Of a stretch of DNA of 12,770 nt, positions 6,543 to 12,745 are shown piece by piece. The number at the start of each line of letters is the position of its first letter. The first letter of the stretch is position 1. The position numbers were made by a program, and so were the translations under genes. This DNA comes from Candidatus Aminicenantota bacterium (GTDB taxonomy: Bacteria; Acidobacteriota; Aminicenantia; Aminicenantales; UBA8522): assembly GCA_003524335.1 (NCBI GenBank), contig DQHV01000376.1:4417-17186 (forward strand), in the 5' to 3' direction. Below the pieces are notes generated by a model. The model was not told the DNA's origin. It saw only the letters and a program-made list of their open reading frames with translations, and did no database searches.

Positions 6543-7400
6543 ATGAGGGCGAATCTTCAAAGGAAACCGACAGCGTCCCGGCTGATCCATCAGCTCTTGG
6601 CATTTTTGCCCGGTCTGCTCACCTTGTTATTCCCAGTCTGGTTTTTCGGGCAGGACCAATCTTCCCTATTGTCAAAAGAGGAGGTGCGCAGGTTCCTCCT
6701 CACCGCAGAAGTAGTCAAGAGCGAGGCAATCGGGAAGGGGATAACTCACCCCTGGCGGCTGACGCTTTCGGACGGAAAGCTCAGCCACGACGCCTCGTTC
6801 CAAGACGTCGACGTTCGCGCGCAGGAGGCCGGGTTCGCCGGCGGCGGGAGGGAGTTGAACTTTGCCGACTCCTTCCACTACAATGTCGCGGCCTATGAAC
6901 TGGCGTCGCTCCTCGAGCTCGACGACATGGTCCCCATCGCAGTGGAAAGAGAGTGGAAGGGGAAGAAGGGATCTTTAAGCTGGTGGGTTGATGATGTCAA
7001 GATGGATGAGGAAGAACGGCTGGCAAAAGGGATCAAGCCCCCTGATACCGGGGCCTGGAACAGGCAAATGCATAAGGTCCGCGTCTTCTCGCAGCTCATC
7101 TACGATACCGACCGGAACCTCCAGAACATCCTGATATCGAATGACTGGAAGCTCTGGATGATCGATTTCACGCGGGCTTTCCGAACGCTCCGCAAGCTCC
7201 CGGAAGAGAAAGACCTCGCTAAGTGTGAAAAGACCTTATTCTCTAAGCTCCTTGAGTTAACCAAGGAGGCCGTTTCGCGCACCGCTGGAGCTCATTTGAC
7301 CAAATGGGAGATCGAGGCCTTAATGGCCCGCCGTGACCTGATCGCGGCCTATTTCCAGAGGCTGATCGCCGAAAAGGGCGAGTCCGCCGTCCTCTACTGA
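6543..7400 (+). CDS. Exported or membrane-anchored kinase-fold protein (PI3/4-kinase/HipA/FAM20-like), function unknown
   Basis: I do not recognise a named gene. The 285-residue product starts with a basic n-region and a hydrophobic stretch (about residues 18-35, LLAFLPGLLTLLFPVWFF) followed by GQDQ, so it is probably exported or anchored by a signal helix. The rest resembles an atypical kinase fold. An N-lobe-like stretch reads GITHPWRLTLSDG and HDASFQDVD (82-90). Next comes YELASLLELDDMVPIAVER (118-136), like the segment leading to the hinge in HipA/PI-kinase-like proteins. Then come a catalytic-loop-like D190-R-N-L-Q-N195 and a metal-binding-like IDF with D208. The D+5=N spacing and the following IDF are as in PI3/4-kinase and aminoglycoside-phosphotransferase folds. 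No obvious ATP-binding lysine follows the HDASF strand (Gln87 there), so catalysis is uncertain. Start choice rests on GGGAGGG eight bases upstream and a good promoter. The gene converges on jag with a 7-base gap. Confidence 0.75.
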   Translation: MRANLQRKPTASRLIHQLLAFLPGLLTLLFPVWFFGQDQSSLLSKEEVRRFLLTAEVVKSEAIGKGITHPWRLTLSDGKLSHDASFQDVDVRAQEAGFAGGGRELNFADSFHYNVAAYELASLLELDDMVPIAVEREWKGKKGSLSWWVDDVKMDEEERLAKGIKPPDTGAWNRQMHKVRVFSQLIYDTDRNLQNILISNDWKLWMIDFTRAFRTLRKLPEEKDLAKCEKTLFSKLLELTKEAVSRTAGAHLTKWEIEALMARRDLIAAYFQRLIAEKGESAVLY

Positions 7401-7407
7401 GCCTGGA

Positions 7408-8031
7408 TCAGGGCTTGCCGATAGGAAAAACCTTGATTCTCTTTAAGAATCCCTCCCCGAGGCTCTCGCTGGTTATCCCGGGGACCTGGTTGACGGCGAT
7501 GTGGACGATCCGCCTTTCGTATGGGTTCATCGGGTCGAGGACCTCGTCTCTTCCCGTCTCGCCGACCTGATGGGCGACCTGCTGGGCGTATTCCCGTAGC
7601 CGCTTTTCCTTCCTCCGCCTGTAGAATTCGCAATCCACCTGGACTTTGTGGGCAGAGATCTTGTTAAGGACGTGTTGAAAAGCCAGCAGGAGGGTACCAT
7701 CCTTGCGGAGGAGCATGCTCTTGTCCTCGCCCTCAAAGATCACATAGATGGTCTCGTTCTTTTTCTTGATCTCGTAGGTTAATTCCAGGGGAAAATGGGG
7801 GAGGAGCGAGTCCAGGAAGCCGGTGATGGGGTTCGTGTCGAGCTCCTGCTTCGGCCAGGCCCGGATGACGATTTCTTTTCCCCGCATCCCGAAGAGCTTG
7901 GTCTTCTCAGTGACAATCTCGTAGTTGAACTTTTCCCGGGGTATCTTGAGCACATGCTCGGCATGCCCCAAGGCCTCGTCTAGGTTCTTGCCCTTGAATT
8001 CCTGCGTCGGCTCACTTATTTCGTTTTCCAT
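7408..8031 (-). CDS. jag: Jag/KhpB RNA-binding protein (SpoIIIJ-associated; Jag-N, KH, R3H domains)
   Basis: Jag (KhpB) is a cytoplasmic RNA-binding protein, usually encoded next to yidC and linked to cell division and envelope growth in other bacteria. The 207-residue product has a Jag-N domain (about 8-60, FKGKNLDEALGHAEHVL and LFGMRGKEIVIRAW), a linker, a KH domain (about 83-143) and an R3H domain (about 145-205). The latter carries MNPYERRIVHIAV with R173-x3-H177, then the typical GEGFLKRIKVFP end. The KH GxxG loop, normally GK[RN]G within LIGKRGQTL, reads RKDG (109-112), so its first glycine is lost. The start overlaps the end of yidC by 20 bases, with AGAGAG upstream, indicating coupling. 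The stop faces the plus-strand neighbour at seven bases, and I see no terminator between them. Confidence 0.94.
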   Translation of the reverse strand: MENEISEPTQEFKGKNLDEALGHAEHVLKIPREKFNYEIVTEKTKLFGMRGKEIVIRAWPKQELDTNPITGFLDSLLPHFPLELTYEIKKKNETIYVIFEGEDKSMLLRKDGTLLLAFQHVLNKISAHKVQVDCEFYRRRKEKRLREYAQQVAHQVGETGRDEVLDPMNPYERRIVHIAVNQVPGITSESLGEGFLKRIKVFPIGKP

Positions 8032-9652
8032 GAGATTCTCTCTTTTTCTTAGCCATCATCCGGTTCATGATATACTGCTGGCCGATCTGGAGGCAGTTGT
8101 TGGTCAGCCAGTAGAGGACCAGGCCGCTCTGGAAATTCATGAAGAAGACGGTCATGACCACGGGCATGATGAGCATCATCCTGGCCTGGGCGGGATCGGC
8201 CGATGTCGGCGTCATCTTCTGACTGATGAACTGGGTGGCGCCCATCAGGAGCGGTGTCACATAATAGGGATCGTGGACGGACAGGTCCTTGATCCAGAGG
8301 ATAAACGGACTCTGCCGGAATTCTATGGCCACCACCAGCATCCGGAAGAATCCCCAGAAAACAGGGATCTGGACCAGGATGGGGAGGCAGCCCCCGGCGG
8401 GGTTGATGCCGTGCTCCTTGTAGAGCTTCATCATCTCCTCGTTCATCTGGCGGCGCTGGTTGATGTCCTGCTTGGCTTTCTTGTACTTGGCCCGGAGGGC
8501 CTTGATCTTCGGTTGGAGTTCCTGCATTTTGGACATCGACTTGGTGCTGCTGTAGGTCAGCGGGAAGAAGATGATTTTGATGAGGAAGGTTAGGATGATG
8601 ATGCCGAAACCCCAGTTGGGGATATATCTATGGATGAACTTGATCGAGATAAGGAGAACCTCGGTGATCATGCCGAAGAAGCCGAAGTTCATGACTTTCT
8701 TAGCGTCGTGCCCGAAGGCGCGCAGGCGGTCGAAGTCTTTGGGGCCAAGATAGGCTTTTTGCGGGACGCTCACGGAGAGAAAGAAATCCGCTGTCTTTTC
8801 GTCTCTGGCCACCCTCAGGAATTGGGCTGCTCCCTGCTGCGGCGGGGTGATGAAGAGGGCGGTCATGTAATTGTCTTCATAGGCGGCCCAGTTGGCAAAG
8901 TTGAAAGCGCTGGCTTCGGGCCTGTATTTTCTGTCGTTAACCCGGTACACTCGGTTGGCCGCGAGAACGGCCACGCCGCTTCCGGTGCCGAACTGTTGCC
9001 TCTTTGTGGTGAAGACCGGGTTGCCAATCCCCGGACCCCAGATGACCCGGGGCTCGACGTTGCGGCCGTCCTTCAAGACGCTGATCCGGATATCGAAGTC
9101 ATAAGCGCCCCCGGTGAAGACGAAGACTTTCTCTATTTTTACACTATTTCCATCGGAATAGTAAAATTTAAGCTCTCCCGTTTGGCCGTCTCTTAGGTTG
9201 AGGCGGGTAACCGAGGGAATGAACAGGACGCCGTTGGCCGTCTTGTCCAGCTCGACATCCTGAGTCTCCAGGGAAAAGGGGAACTTTCTGGCCTCGGCCG
9301 CGCCCCGGGAAACGAGCTCCAGCCCCTCCTTGCTCTCGTCCAGGTATGTCTTCAGCTTCCAGCTCCGGAGTGACGCCCCCCGGTTGCTCCAGACGGCCTG
9401 GTAGAGCGACGTATCGACGACCACTTGCTCCTCCGCCCGGCCTTGCGCTTCTTCATAGGCCTGCGCCGCAGCCGCGGTGGTCTCCGGCGGGGCCGGCGAT
9501 TCGACTGGCTTTGGCTCGGGAGCTGCCGCCTGGACCGGGACCTGCGTCTGGCCCTGGGGCTCCGTCTGGGGCTTGTTTTTCTGGAAGACCATCTGGTAGA
9601 GCGCAAGGACCAAGAAAGAAAGGACGATAGCCAGGATCAGTCTTTTTTCCAT
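8012..9652 (-). CDS. yidC: Membrane protein insertase YidC (Oxa1 family, diderm type)
   Basis: YidC inserts and folds inner-membrane proteins alone or with SecYEG. The 546-residue protein has an N-terminal signal-anchor (about 4-23) and a low-complexity Pro/Ala/Gln linker (about 27-75). A large periplasmic P1 beta domain (about 76-320) follows, then the conserved Oxa1 core of about five membrane segments (about 328-535). Core landmarks are PNWGFGIIILTFLIKIIFFPLT (345-366), the cytoplasmic coiled hairpin MQELQPKIKALRAKYKK, NPAGGCLPILVQIPVFWGFF (417-436), DPYYVTPLLMGATQFISQKM (461-480) and FQSGLVLYWLTNNCLQIGQQ (507-526). The groove arginine (E. coli R366 by motif alignment) is Lys359 here. The tail is basic (AKKKRESHGKRNK). 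The gene starts 12 bases after yidD, with a ribosome site AAGAGG that overlaps the yidD stop. Confidence 0.98.
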   Translation of the reverse strand: MEKRLILAIVLSFLVLALYQMVFQKNKPQTEPQGQTQVPVQAAAPEPKPVESPAPPETTAAAAQAYEEAQGRAEEQVVVDTSLYQAVWSNRGASLRSWKLKTYLDESKEGLELVSRGAAEARKFPFSLETQDVELDKTANGVLFIPSVTRLNLRDGQTGELKFYYSDGNSVKIEKVFVFTGGAYDFDIRISVLKDGRNVEPRVIWGPGIGNPVFTTKRQQFGTGSGVAVLAANRVYRVNDRKYRPEASAFNFANWAAYEDNYMTALFITPPQQGAAQFLRVARDEKTADFFLSVSVPQKAYLGPKDFDRLRAFGHDAKKVMNFGFFGMITEVLLISIKFIHRYIPNWGFGIIILTFLIKIIFFPLTYSSTKSMSKMQELQPKIKALRAKYKKAKQDINQRRQMNEEMMKLYKEHGINPAGGCLPILVQIPVFWGFFRMLVVAIEFRQSPFILWIKDLSVHDPYYVTPLLMGATQFISQKMTPTSADPAQARMMLIMPVVMTVFFMNFQSGLVLYWLTNNCLQIGQQYIMNRMMAKKKRESHGKRNK

Positions 9653-9664
9653 TATGCAGACCTC

Positions 9665-9874
9665 TTAGGGAACATGATCGACTCCACCCGGATGGAAGGG
9701 GTGACACCTCAGGAGCCGTCTGCCGCCGAGCGATAAGCCCTTGAGCAGGCCGTATTTATCGATCGCCTCTCGCGTATATGCCGAACAGCTGGGGTGAAAC
9801 CGGCACTGCCCGCCGACCAATGGTGAGAGGACCAGCTGGTACAGCCGGATGGCCAGCAACGCCGCCTGTTTCAT
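9665..9874 (-). CDS. yidD: Membrane protein insertion efficiency factor YidD
   Basis: YidD is a small membrane-associated protein encoded between rnpA and yidC in most bacteria and shown to help YidC-dependent insertion in E. coli. The 69-residue product shows the full family pattern: an amphipathic N-terminus (AALLAIRLYQLVLSPLVG), then GGQCRFHPSCSAYTREAI, GLLKGLSLGGRRLLRCHPFH and GGVDHVP. The three cysteines are at the expected places. Length is normal to slightly short. Its ATG overlaps the rnpA stop as ATGA, so it is probably translated by coupling. Confidence 0.97.
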   Translation of the reverse strand: MKQAALLAIRLYQLVLSPLVGGQCRFHPSCSAYTREAIDKYGLLKGLSLGGRRLLRCHPFHPGGVDHVP

Positions 9875-10227
9875 CGCACCCGCTTTTTCTCGAGGATCCT
9901 CCCGACGGCCTGGAGATAGTGCTCCACAAGCTCCGTCCAGGTGGCCTCCTTCATCGCCGCAGAGGCCACGAGGAGAAGGTCGATAGGATATTCGAGCAAA
10001 TCCTTGTTCCTCCGGAACAGCTCTCTCATCCAGCGCTTGGCTCTATTCCGCGCGACGGCATTCCCGACCTTCCTGGAGGCGACAACACCCACCCGGGAAT
10101 ACGTCAAGGCATTAGAGAGGCCGATGAGGTTGAAATACTTGCTCTTGTATCGGTAACCTTTTTTATAGAGGACTAAAAAATCTTTCTTCTTTCTGATCCG
10201 CTCTCGAGGAGCAAGGCTTTCCGCCAT
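9871..10227 (-). CDS. rnpA: Ribonuclease P protein component
   Basis: RnpA is the protein subunit of RNase P, which removes tRNA 5' leaders together with the RNA subunit (rnpB is not in this window). The 118-residue basic protein has an N-terminal RIRKKKDFLVLYKKG segment and the central SRVGVVASRKVGNAVARNRA strand and loop. The RNR motif RNRAKRWMREL (60-70) contacts the P RNA. I use the ATG at 10227, whose A is also the last base of the rpmH TGA (TGATG). A TTG one codon earlier would add one residue and is less likely. The stop overlaps yidD as ATGA. Confidence 0.96.
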   Translation of the reverse strand: MAESLAPRERIRKKKDFLVLYKKGYRYKSKYFNLIGLSNALTYSRVGVVASRKVGNAVARNRAKRWMRELFRRNKDLLEYPIDLLLVASAAMKEATWTELVEHYLQAVGRILEKKRVR

Positions 10228-10361
10228 CAAACGGCAAGTCTTTTTCTGCCCTTCTGCCGCCGGCTCTTGATGACCTTCTGGCCGCCCTTGGTTTTCATCC
10301 GGACACGAAAACCGTGGGTCTTCTTTCGCTTTCTGACGTTGGGCTTGAACGTTGGCTTCAT
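10227..10361 (-). CDS. rpmH: 50S ribosomal protein bL34
   Basis: This short gene encodes the 44-residue, very basic bL34 of the large ribosomal subunit. The sequence [20 protein letters not shown], then [20 protein letters not shown] and RLAV matches the family end to end (canonical forms begin MKRT[YF]QP). It is the first gene of the leftward rpmH-rnpA-yidD-yidC-jag unit, a very conserved order near replication origins. The TGA shares one base with the rnpA ATG. Upstream lies only a weak GAAGTGAG as ribosome site, but a strong promoter. Confidence 0.97.
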   Translation of the reverse strand: MKPTFKPNVRKRKKTHGFRVRMKTKGGQKVIKSRRQKGRKRLAV

Positions 10362-10386
10362 GGCTTCAGCTCACTTCAGGAGAATA

Positions 10387-10415
10387 ATCTTAGACGAGCG
10401 CGCACCTTCTGTCAA
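10387..10415 (-). promoter_or_regulatory. rpmH operon promoter
   Basis: On the minus strand a perfect -35 TTGACA (10415-10410), a 17-base spacer and a -10 TAAGAT (10392-10387) are placed to start transcription near 10380, about 20 bases before the rpmH ATG. The -35 is only seven bases from the opposed -35 of carD (10423-10428), so the two promoters are back to back and could compete for polymerase or share a regulator. Confidence 0.75.
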
Positions 10416-10422
10416 GATGAAG

Positions 10423-10451
10423 TTGACTCCCAGGGGGGATTCGGCTATAAT
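10423..10451 (+). promoter_or_regulatory. carD promoter, apparently giving a leaderless mRNA
   Basis: TTGACT (10423-10428), a 17-base spacer and a perfect TATAAT (10446-10451) form a near-consensus housekeeping promoter. The normal start distance puts initiation at the A of 10458 or 10459, which is at or one base before the carD ATG. No Shine-Dalgarno precedes the ATG (it reads TTTGAGCA). The transcript would therefore be leaderless. Confidence 0.75.
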
Positions 10452-10458
10452 TTGAGCA

Positions 10459-10977
10459 ATGGATTCATTCAAGATTGGCGATAGGATTATCTATCCCAAT
10501 CAAGGCTTAGCCGTCATCGAAGGCATTCAGCAGGAGCACCTTTACGGGGAAGATTTCAATTTTTACCGAGTCAGGATCCTGTCCAACAAGACGCTCGTCC
10601 TGGTCCCGTCCGGAAATACCGAAGAGATGGGAATCCGCAAGCTGATGTCCGAGGACGCCGTCGAAGAGATCTTCCGGTACCTGAAGAAACACCAGGTGGA
10701 TATCTCCGCGGACTGGAAGGGAAGGTACAAGGAGCATATCAACCTGATGCGCTCCGGGACGATCTTCGACATGGCCTGCGTCTTGAAAAGTCTTTATTAT
10801 CTGAGCCTTACAAAGACCCTCTCGTTCCGAGAGAAAAAGATGCTGGAGAAGGTTAAAGAGTTGCTCATCGCCGAGATCTCCGAGGTCTCCGAACTCTCCC
10901 TGCGTGAGATTGATAAGAGGATCGCCCACATCCTAACCCTCTGCTTTAAGAGCCTCAAGCAGAACGTCGAGATCTGA
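10459..10977 (+). CDS. carD: CarD-family transcriptional regulator (CarD/CdnL/TRCF-RID)
   Basis: CarD-type proteins bind the RNA polymerase beta subunit and stabilise open complexes, notably at rRNA promoters in mycobacteria; the myxobacterial homologue is CdnL. The 172-residue product has the N-terminal RNA-polymerase-interacting domain (about 1-65), with the hallmark FKIGDRIIYPNQGLAVIEGI and the VLVPSGN strand. A helical C-terminal domain (about 66-172) follows, with Trp86 in DWKGRYKEH at the position of the conserved DNA-wedge tryptophan. Next come the typical EHINLMRSGTIFDMACVLKS and LSFREKKMLEKVKELLIAEI helices. It starts a rightward unit with the CorC-like gene eight bases downstream. 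Its own promoter is nearly consensus and predicts a leaderless mRNA, so its translation may be regulated differently from its neighbours. Confidence 0.96.
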   Translation: MDSFKIGDRIIYPNQGLAVIEGIQQEHLYGEDFNFYRVRILSNKTLVLVPSGNTEEMGIRKLMSEDAVEEIFRYLKKHQVDISADWKGRYKEHINLMRSGTIFDMACVLKSLYYLSLTKTLSFREKKMLEKVKELLIAEISEVSELSLREIDKRIAHILTLCFKSLKQNVEI

Positions 10978-10985
10978 CCCCTCCG

Positions 10986-12257
10986 ATGATAACCACGTCC
11001 ATCCTGTTGTTTTTTGTATTTCTGCTTTTGAGCGCCTTTTTCTCCGCCTCCGAAACCGCCCTGCTGTCTTTGAACCCCTACACCCTCGAACTCCTGGAAA
11101 AGAAGGGCTCCCGGCGGGCCCGGCTGATCAAGCGGATGCTCTCCCGGATCGACCAGCTGCTCGCCACCATCCTCATCGGCAACACTCTCGTCAATATCGC
11201 GGCCGCCTCGGTGGCCACCCTCTTTTTTCTATCCCTTATGCCCGACGAACGGAACAAGGCTGCCCTGCTGGCGACACTGGCCACAACCCTGTTCATCCTG
11301 ATATTCGGCGAGATCAATCCCAAGACCTTTGCCGCCTATTTCCCCCTGAAGGTCTCGAGACTCCTCATCCAGCCGGTCCGGCTGTTCGTCATCTTGTTCT
11401 ACCCCTTCGTTAAGGCCTTCACCTTCATCCCCAGGCTTCTCTTCAAGCTCCCCCAGGACGAGGGCGGCCGGAAATCGAGCGCCCTGAACGAGGAGGAGAT
11501 CAAGCTGCTCCTGACCAAGGGAGTCAAGGGAATGTCCTCGCTCCGCCGGCGGATGATCGGGGGAGTGCTGGACATCGGCGAGCGGCCCGTCAAGGAGATC
11601 ATGGTCCCGCGGCCGGAGCTCCGGGCCGTCGAAATCAGCGCCCCGTTTTCCCAGGTCATGGAGGTAGTCCTTACCACCGAATACTCGCGCCTCCCGGTCT
11701 ACCGGAGCCGGATGGACAACATCGAGGGCCTCATCCACACAAAGGATATTATTCCATATCTAATTGATAAAAAAGAGTTTAGTATTAAAGAGGTGCTGCG
11801 GCCTCCCTTTTTCGTGCCGGAGTCGGCCTCGATCGAAAAAGTCCTCTTCCAGATGCAGGACAACACAGTGCACCTGGCCTTCGTGGTCGACGAATTCGGC
11901 ACGCTGGAGGGTATCGTCACTCTGGAGGACATCATCGAAGAGATCGTCGGCGAGATCCAGGACGAGTACGACGAGAAGGCCGAAGAGTGGTTCCAACCCC
12001 AGGGAAAAGATGCCTACCTCGTCAAGGGCAACGCTTCGATCAAGGAGCTCTGCCAGAGGTTACCTCTGGGCCTGCCCCAGACGGGCGAGTTCACCACCCT
12101 GGCCGGGTTTCTCCTCTATCGCTTCGGGAAGATTCCGCACGAAAAGGACGCCCTCGAGTTCGAGGGGAACCGGTTTCTCGTCGAAAAGATGAACAAGCGC
12201 CACATCAGCCTGGTCCGGATCACCCTTCACCCGGCGGACCTCGAGCAGCGGCCATGA
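10986..12257 (+). CDS. CNNM/CorC-type membrane protein with CBS pair (HlyC/CorC family)
   Basis: Members of this family are implicated in magnesium/cobalt efflux or ion homeostasis; the exact substrate here is unknown. The 423-residue protein has an N-terminal DUF21/CNNM membrane domain (about 1-150) with about four hydrophobic segments. It carries the family motifs FSASETALLSLN (19-30), IGNTLVNI (64-71) and FGEINPKT (107-114). Next come a cytoplasmic CBS pair (about 200-325), with MVPRPEL and FVVDEFGTLEGIVTLEDIIEEI, and a C-terminal CorC_HlyC domain (about 335-415). The ATG is eight bases after carD with no visible Shine-Dalgarno, suggesting translation coupled to carD. Codons 253-269, in the linker around the first CBS domain, are strikingly A/T rich. 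The TGA overlaps the smpB ATG as ATGA. The symbol is left blank because several paralogues share this architecture. Confidence 0.93.
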   Translation: MITTSILLFFVFLLLSAFFSASETALLSLNPYTLELLEKKGSRRARLIKRMLSRIDQLLATILIGNTLVNIAAASVATLFFLSLMPDERNKAALLATLATTLFILIFGEINPKTFAAYFPLKVSRLLIQPVRLFVILFYPFVKAFTFIPRLLFKLPQDEGGRKSSALNEEEIKLLLTKGVKGMSSLRRRMIGGVLDIGERPVKEIMVPRPELRAVEISAPFSQVMEVVLTTEYSRLPVYRSRMDNIEGLIHTKDIIPYLIDKKEFSIKEVLRPPFFVPESASIEKVLFQMQDNTVHLAFVVDEFGTLEGIVTLEDIIEEIVGEIQDEYDEKAEEWFQPQGKDAYLVKGNASIKELCQRLPLGLPQTGEFTTLAGFLLYRFGKIPHEKDALEFEGNRFLVEKMNKRHISLVRITLHPADLEQRP

Positions 12258-12706
12258 AGATCGTTGCCTCGAATAAGAAGGCTTACTTCAATTACGAGAT
12301 CATCGAGAGCCTGGAGGCGGGCATCGCGCTTCTCGGGAGCGAGGTCAAATCTATGCGCGAAGGCCGGGTCAGCCTCAAGGACAGCTACGCCGAAATCAGG
12401 AACGGCGAGGTCTTTCTCCTCCACATGAACATCAGTCCCTACGAGCAGGCCAACATCTTCAACCACGAACCGCTTCGGGAGAAGAAGCTCCTCCTCCACC
12501 GCCAGGAGATCAAGAGGCTGATCGGGAAGATCCGGGAAAAGGGCTACACCCTTATCCCGACCAAGGTGCTCTTTAACGAGAAGGGAAAGGTCAAGGTTGA
12601 GGTTTCCCTGGCCAAAGGGAAGAGAACCTACGAGAAAAAGCGGGCCATCAAGGAGCGTGACCTGGAGCGCGAGGTCCGGGCCGAACTCAAGAAGCGGCTG
12701 CGTTAG
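12254..12706 (+). CDS. smpB: SsrA-binding protein SmpB (trans-translation)
   Basis: SmpB binds tmRNA and delivers it to ribosomes stalled on broken mRNAs. The 150-residue protein matches the family throughout: ASNKKAYFNYEIIESLEAGI (5-24), ALLGSEVKSMREGRVSLKDS (25-44), EVFLLHMNISPYEQAN (52-67), HEPLREKKLLLHRQEI (71-86), LIPTKVLFNEKGKVKVEVSL (100-119) and AKGKRTYEKKRAIKERD (120-136). The basic C-terminal tail (EREVRAELKKRLR), which enters the mRNA channel, is present. I start at the ATG at 12254, which overlaps the stop of the CorC-like gene as ATGA; a longer reading in this frame begins inside that gene and is not supported. The ssrA RNA is not visible in the 64 bases that remain. Confidence 0.97.
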   Translation: MKIVASNKKAYFNYEIIESLEAGIALLGSEVKSMREGRVSLKDSYAEIRNGEVFLLHMNISPYEQANIFNHEPLREKKLLLHRQEIKRLIGKIREKGYTLIPTKVLFNEKGKVKVEVSLAKGKRTYEKKRAIKERDLEREVRAELKKRLR

Positions 12707-12715
12707 GAGAAGCTC

Positions 12716-12745
12716 TTCCCGAGCGCAGTTAACTTTAACCGGGAA
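12716..12745. repeat. Interrupted inverted repeat downstream of smpB
   Basis: TTCCCG (12716-12721) pairs with CGGGAA (12740-12745), and inside it GTTAA (12728-12732) pairs with TTAAC (12735-12739). On one strand this gives an 11-pair stem with a six-base bulge (AGCGCA) and a very small loop. It begins ten bases after the smpB stop. No run of T follows, so it is not a standard intrinsic terminator. It could be an mRNA 3'-end structure, a protein site or chance. The remaining bases to 12770 show no start codon or known RNA. Confidence 0.45.

Noticed and set aside
7401..7407. Bidirectional terminator between the convergent kinase-fold gene and jag
   Set aside because: Only seven bases separate the stops, and I see no GC-rich stem followed by a T-run nearby on either strand.
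8630..9196. Plus-strand open frame opposite yidC (and others at 7925-8593)
   Set aside because: Antisense shadows of yidC and jag with low-complexity, charge-biased translations.
11987..12253. Longer smpB reading beginning inside the CorC-like gene
   Set aside because: The extension is an out-of-frame reading of a secure gene; SmpB homology begins at 12254.
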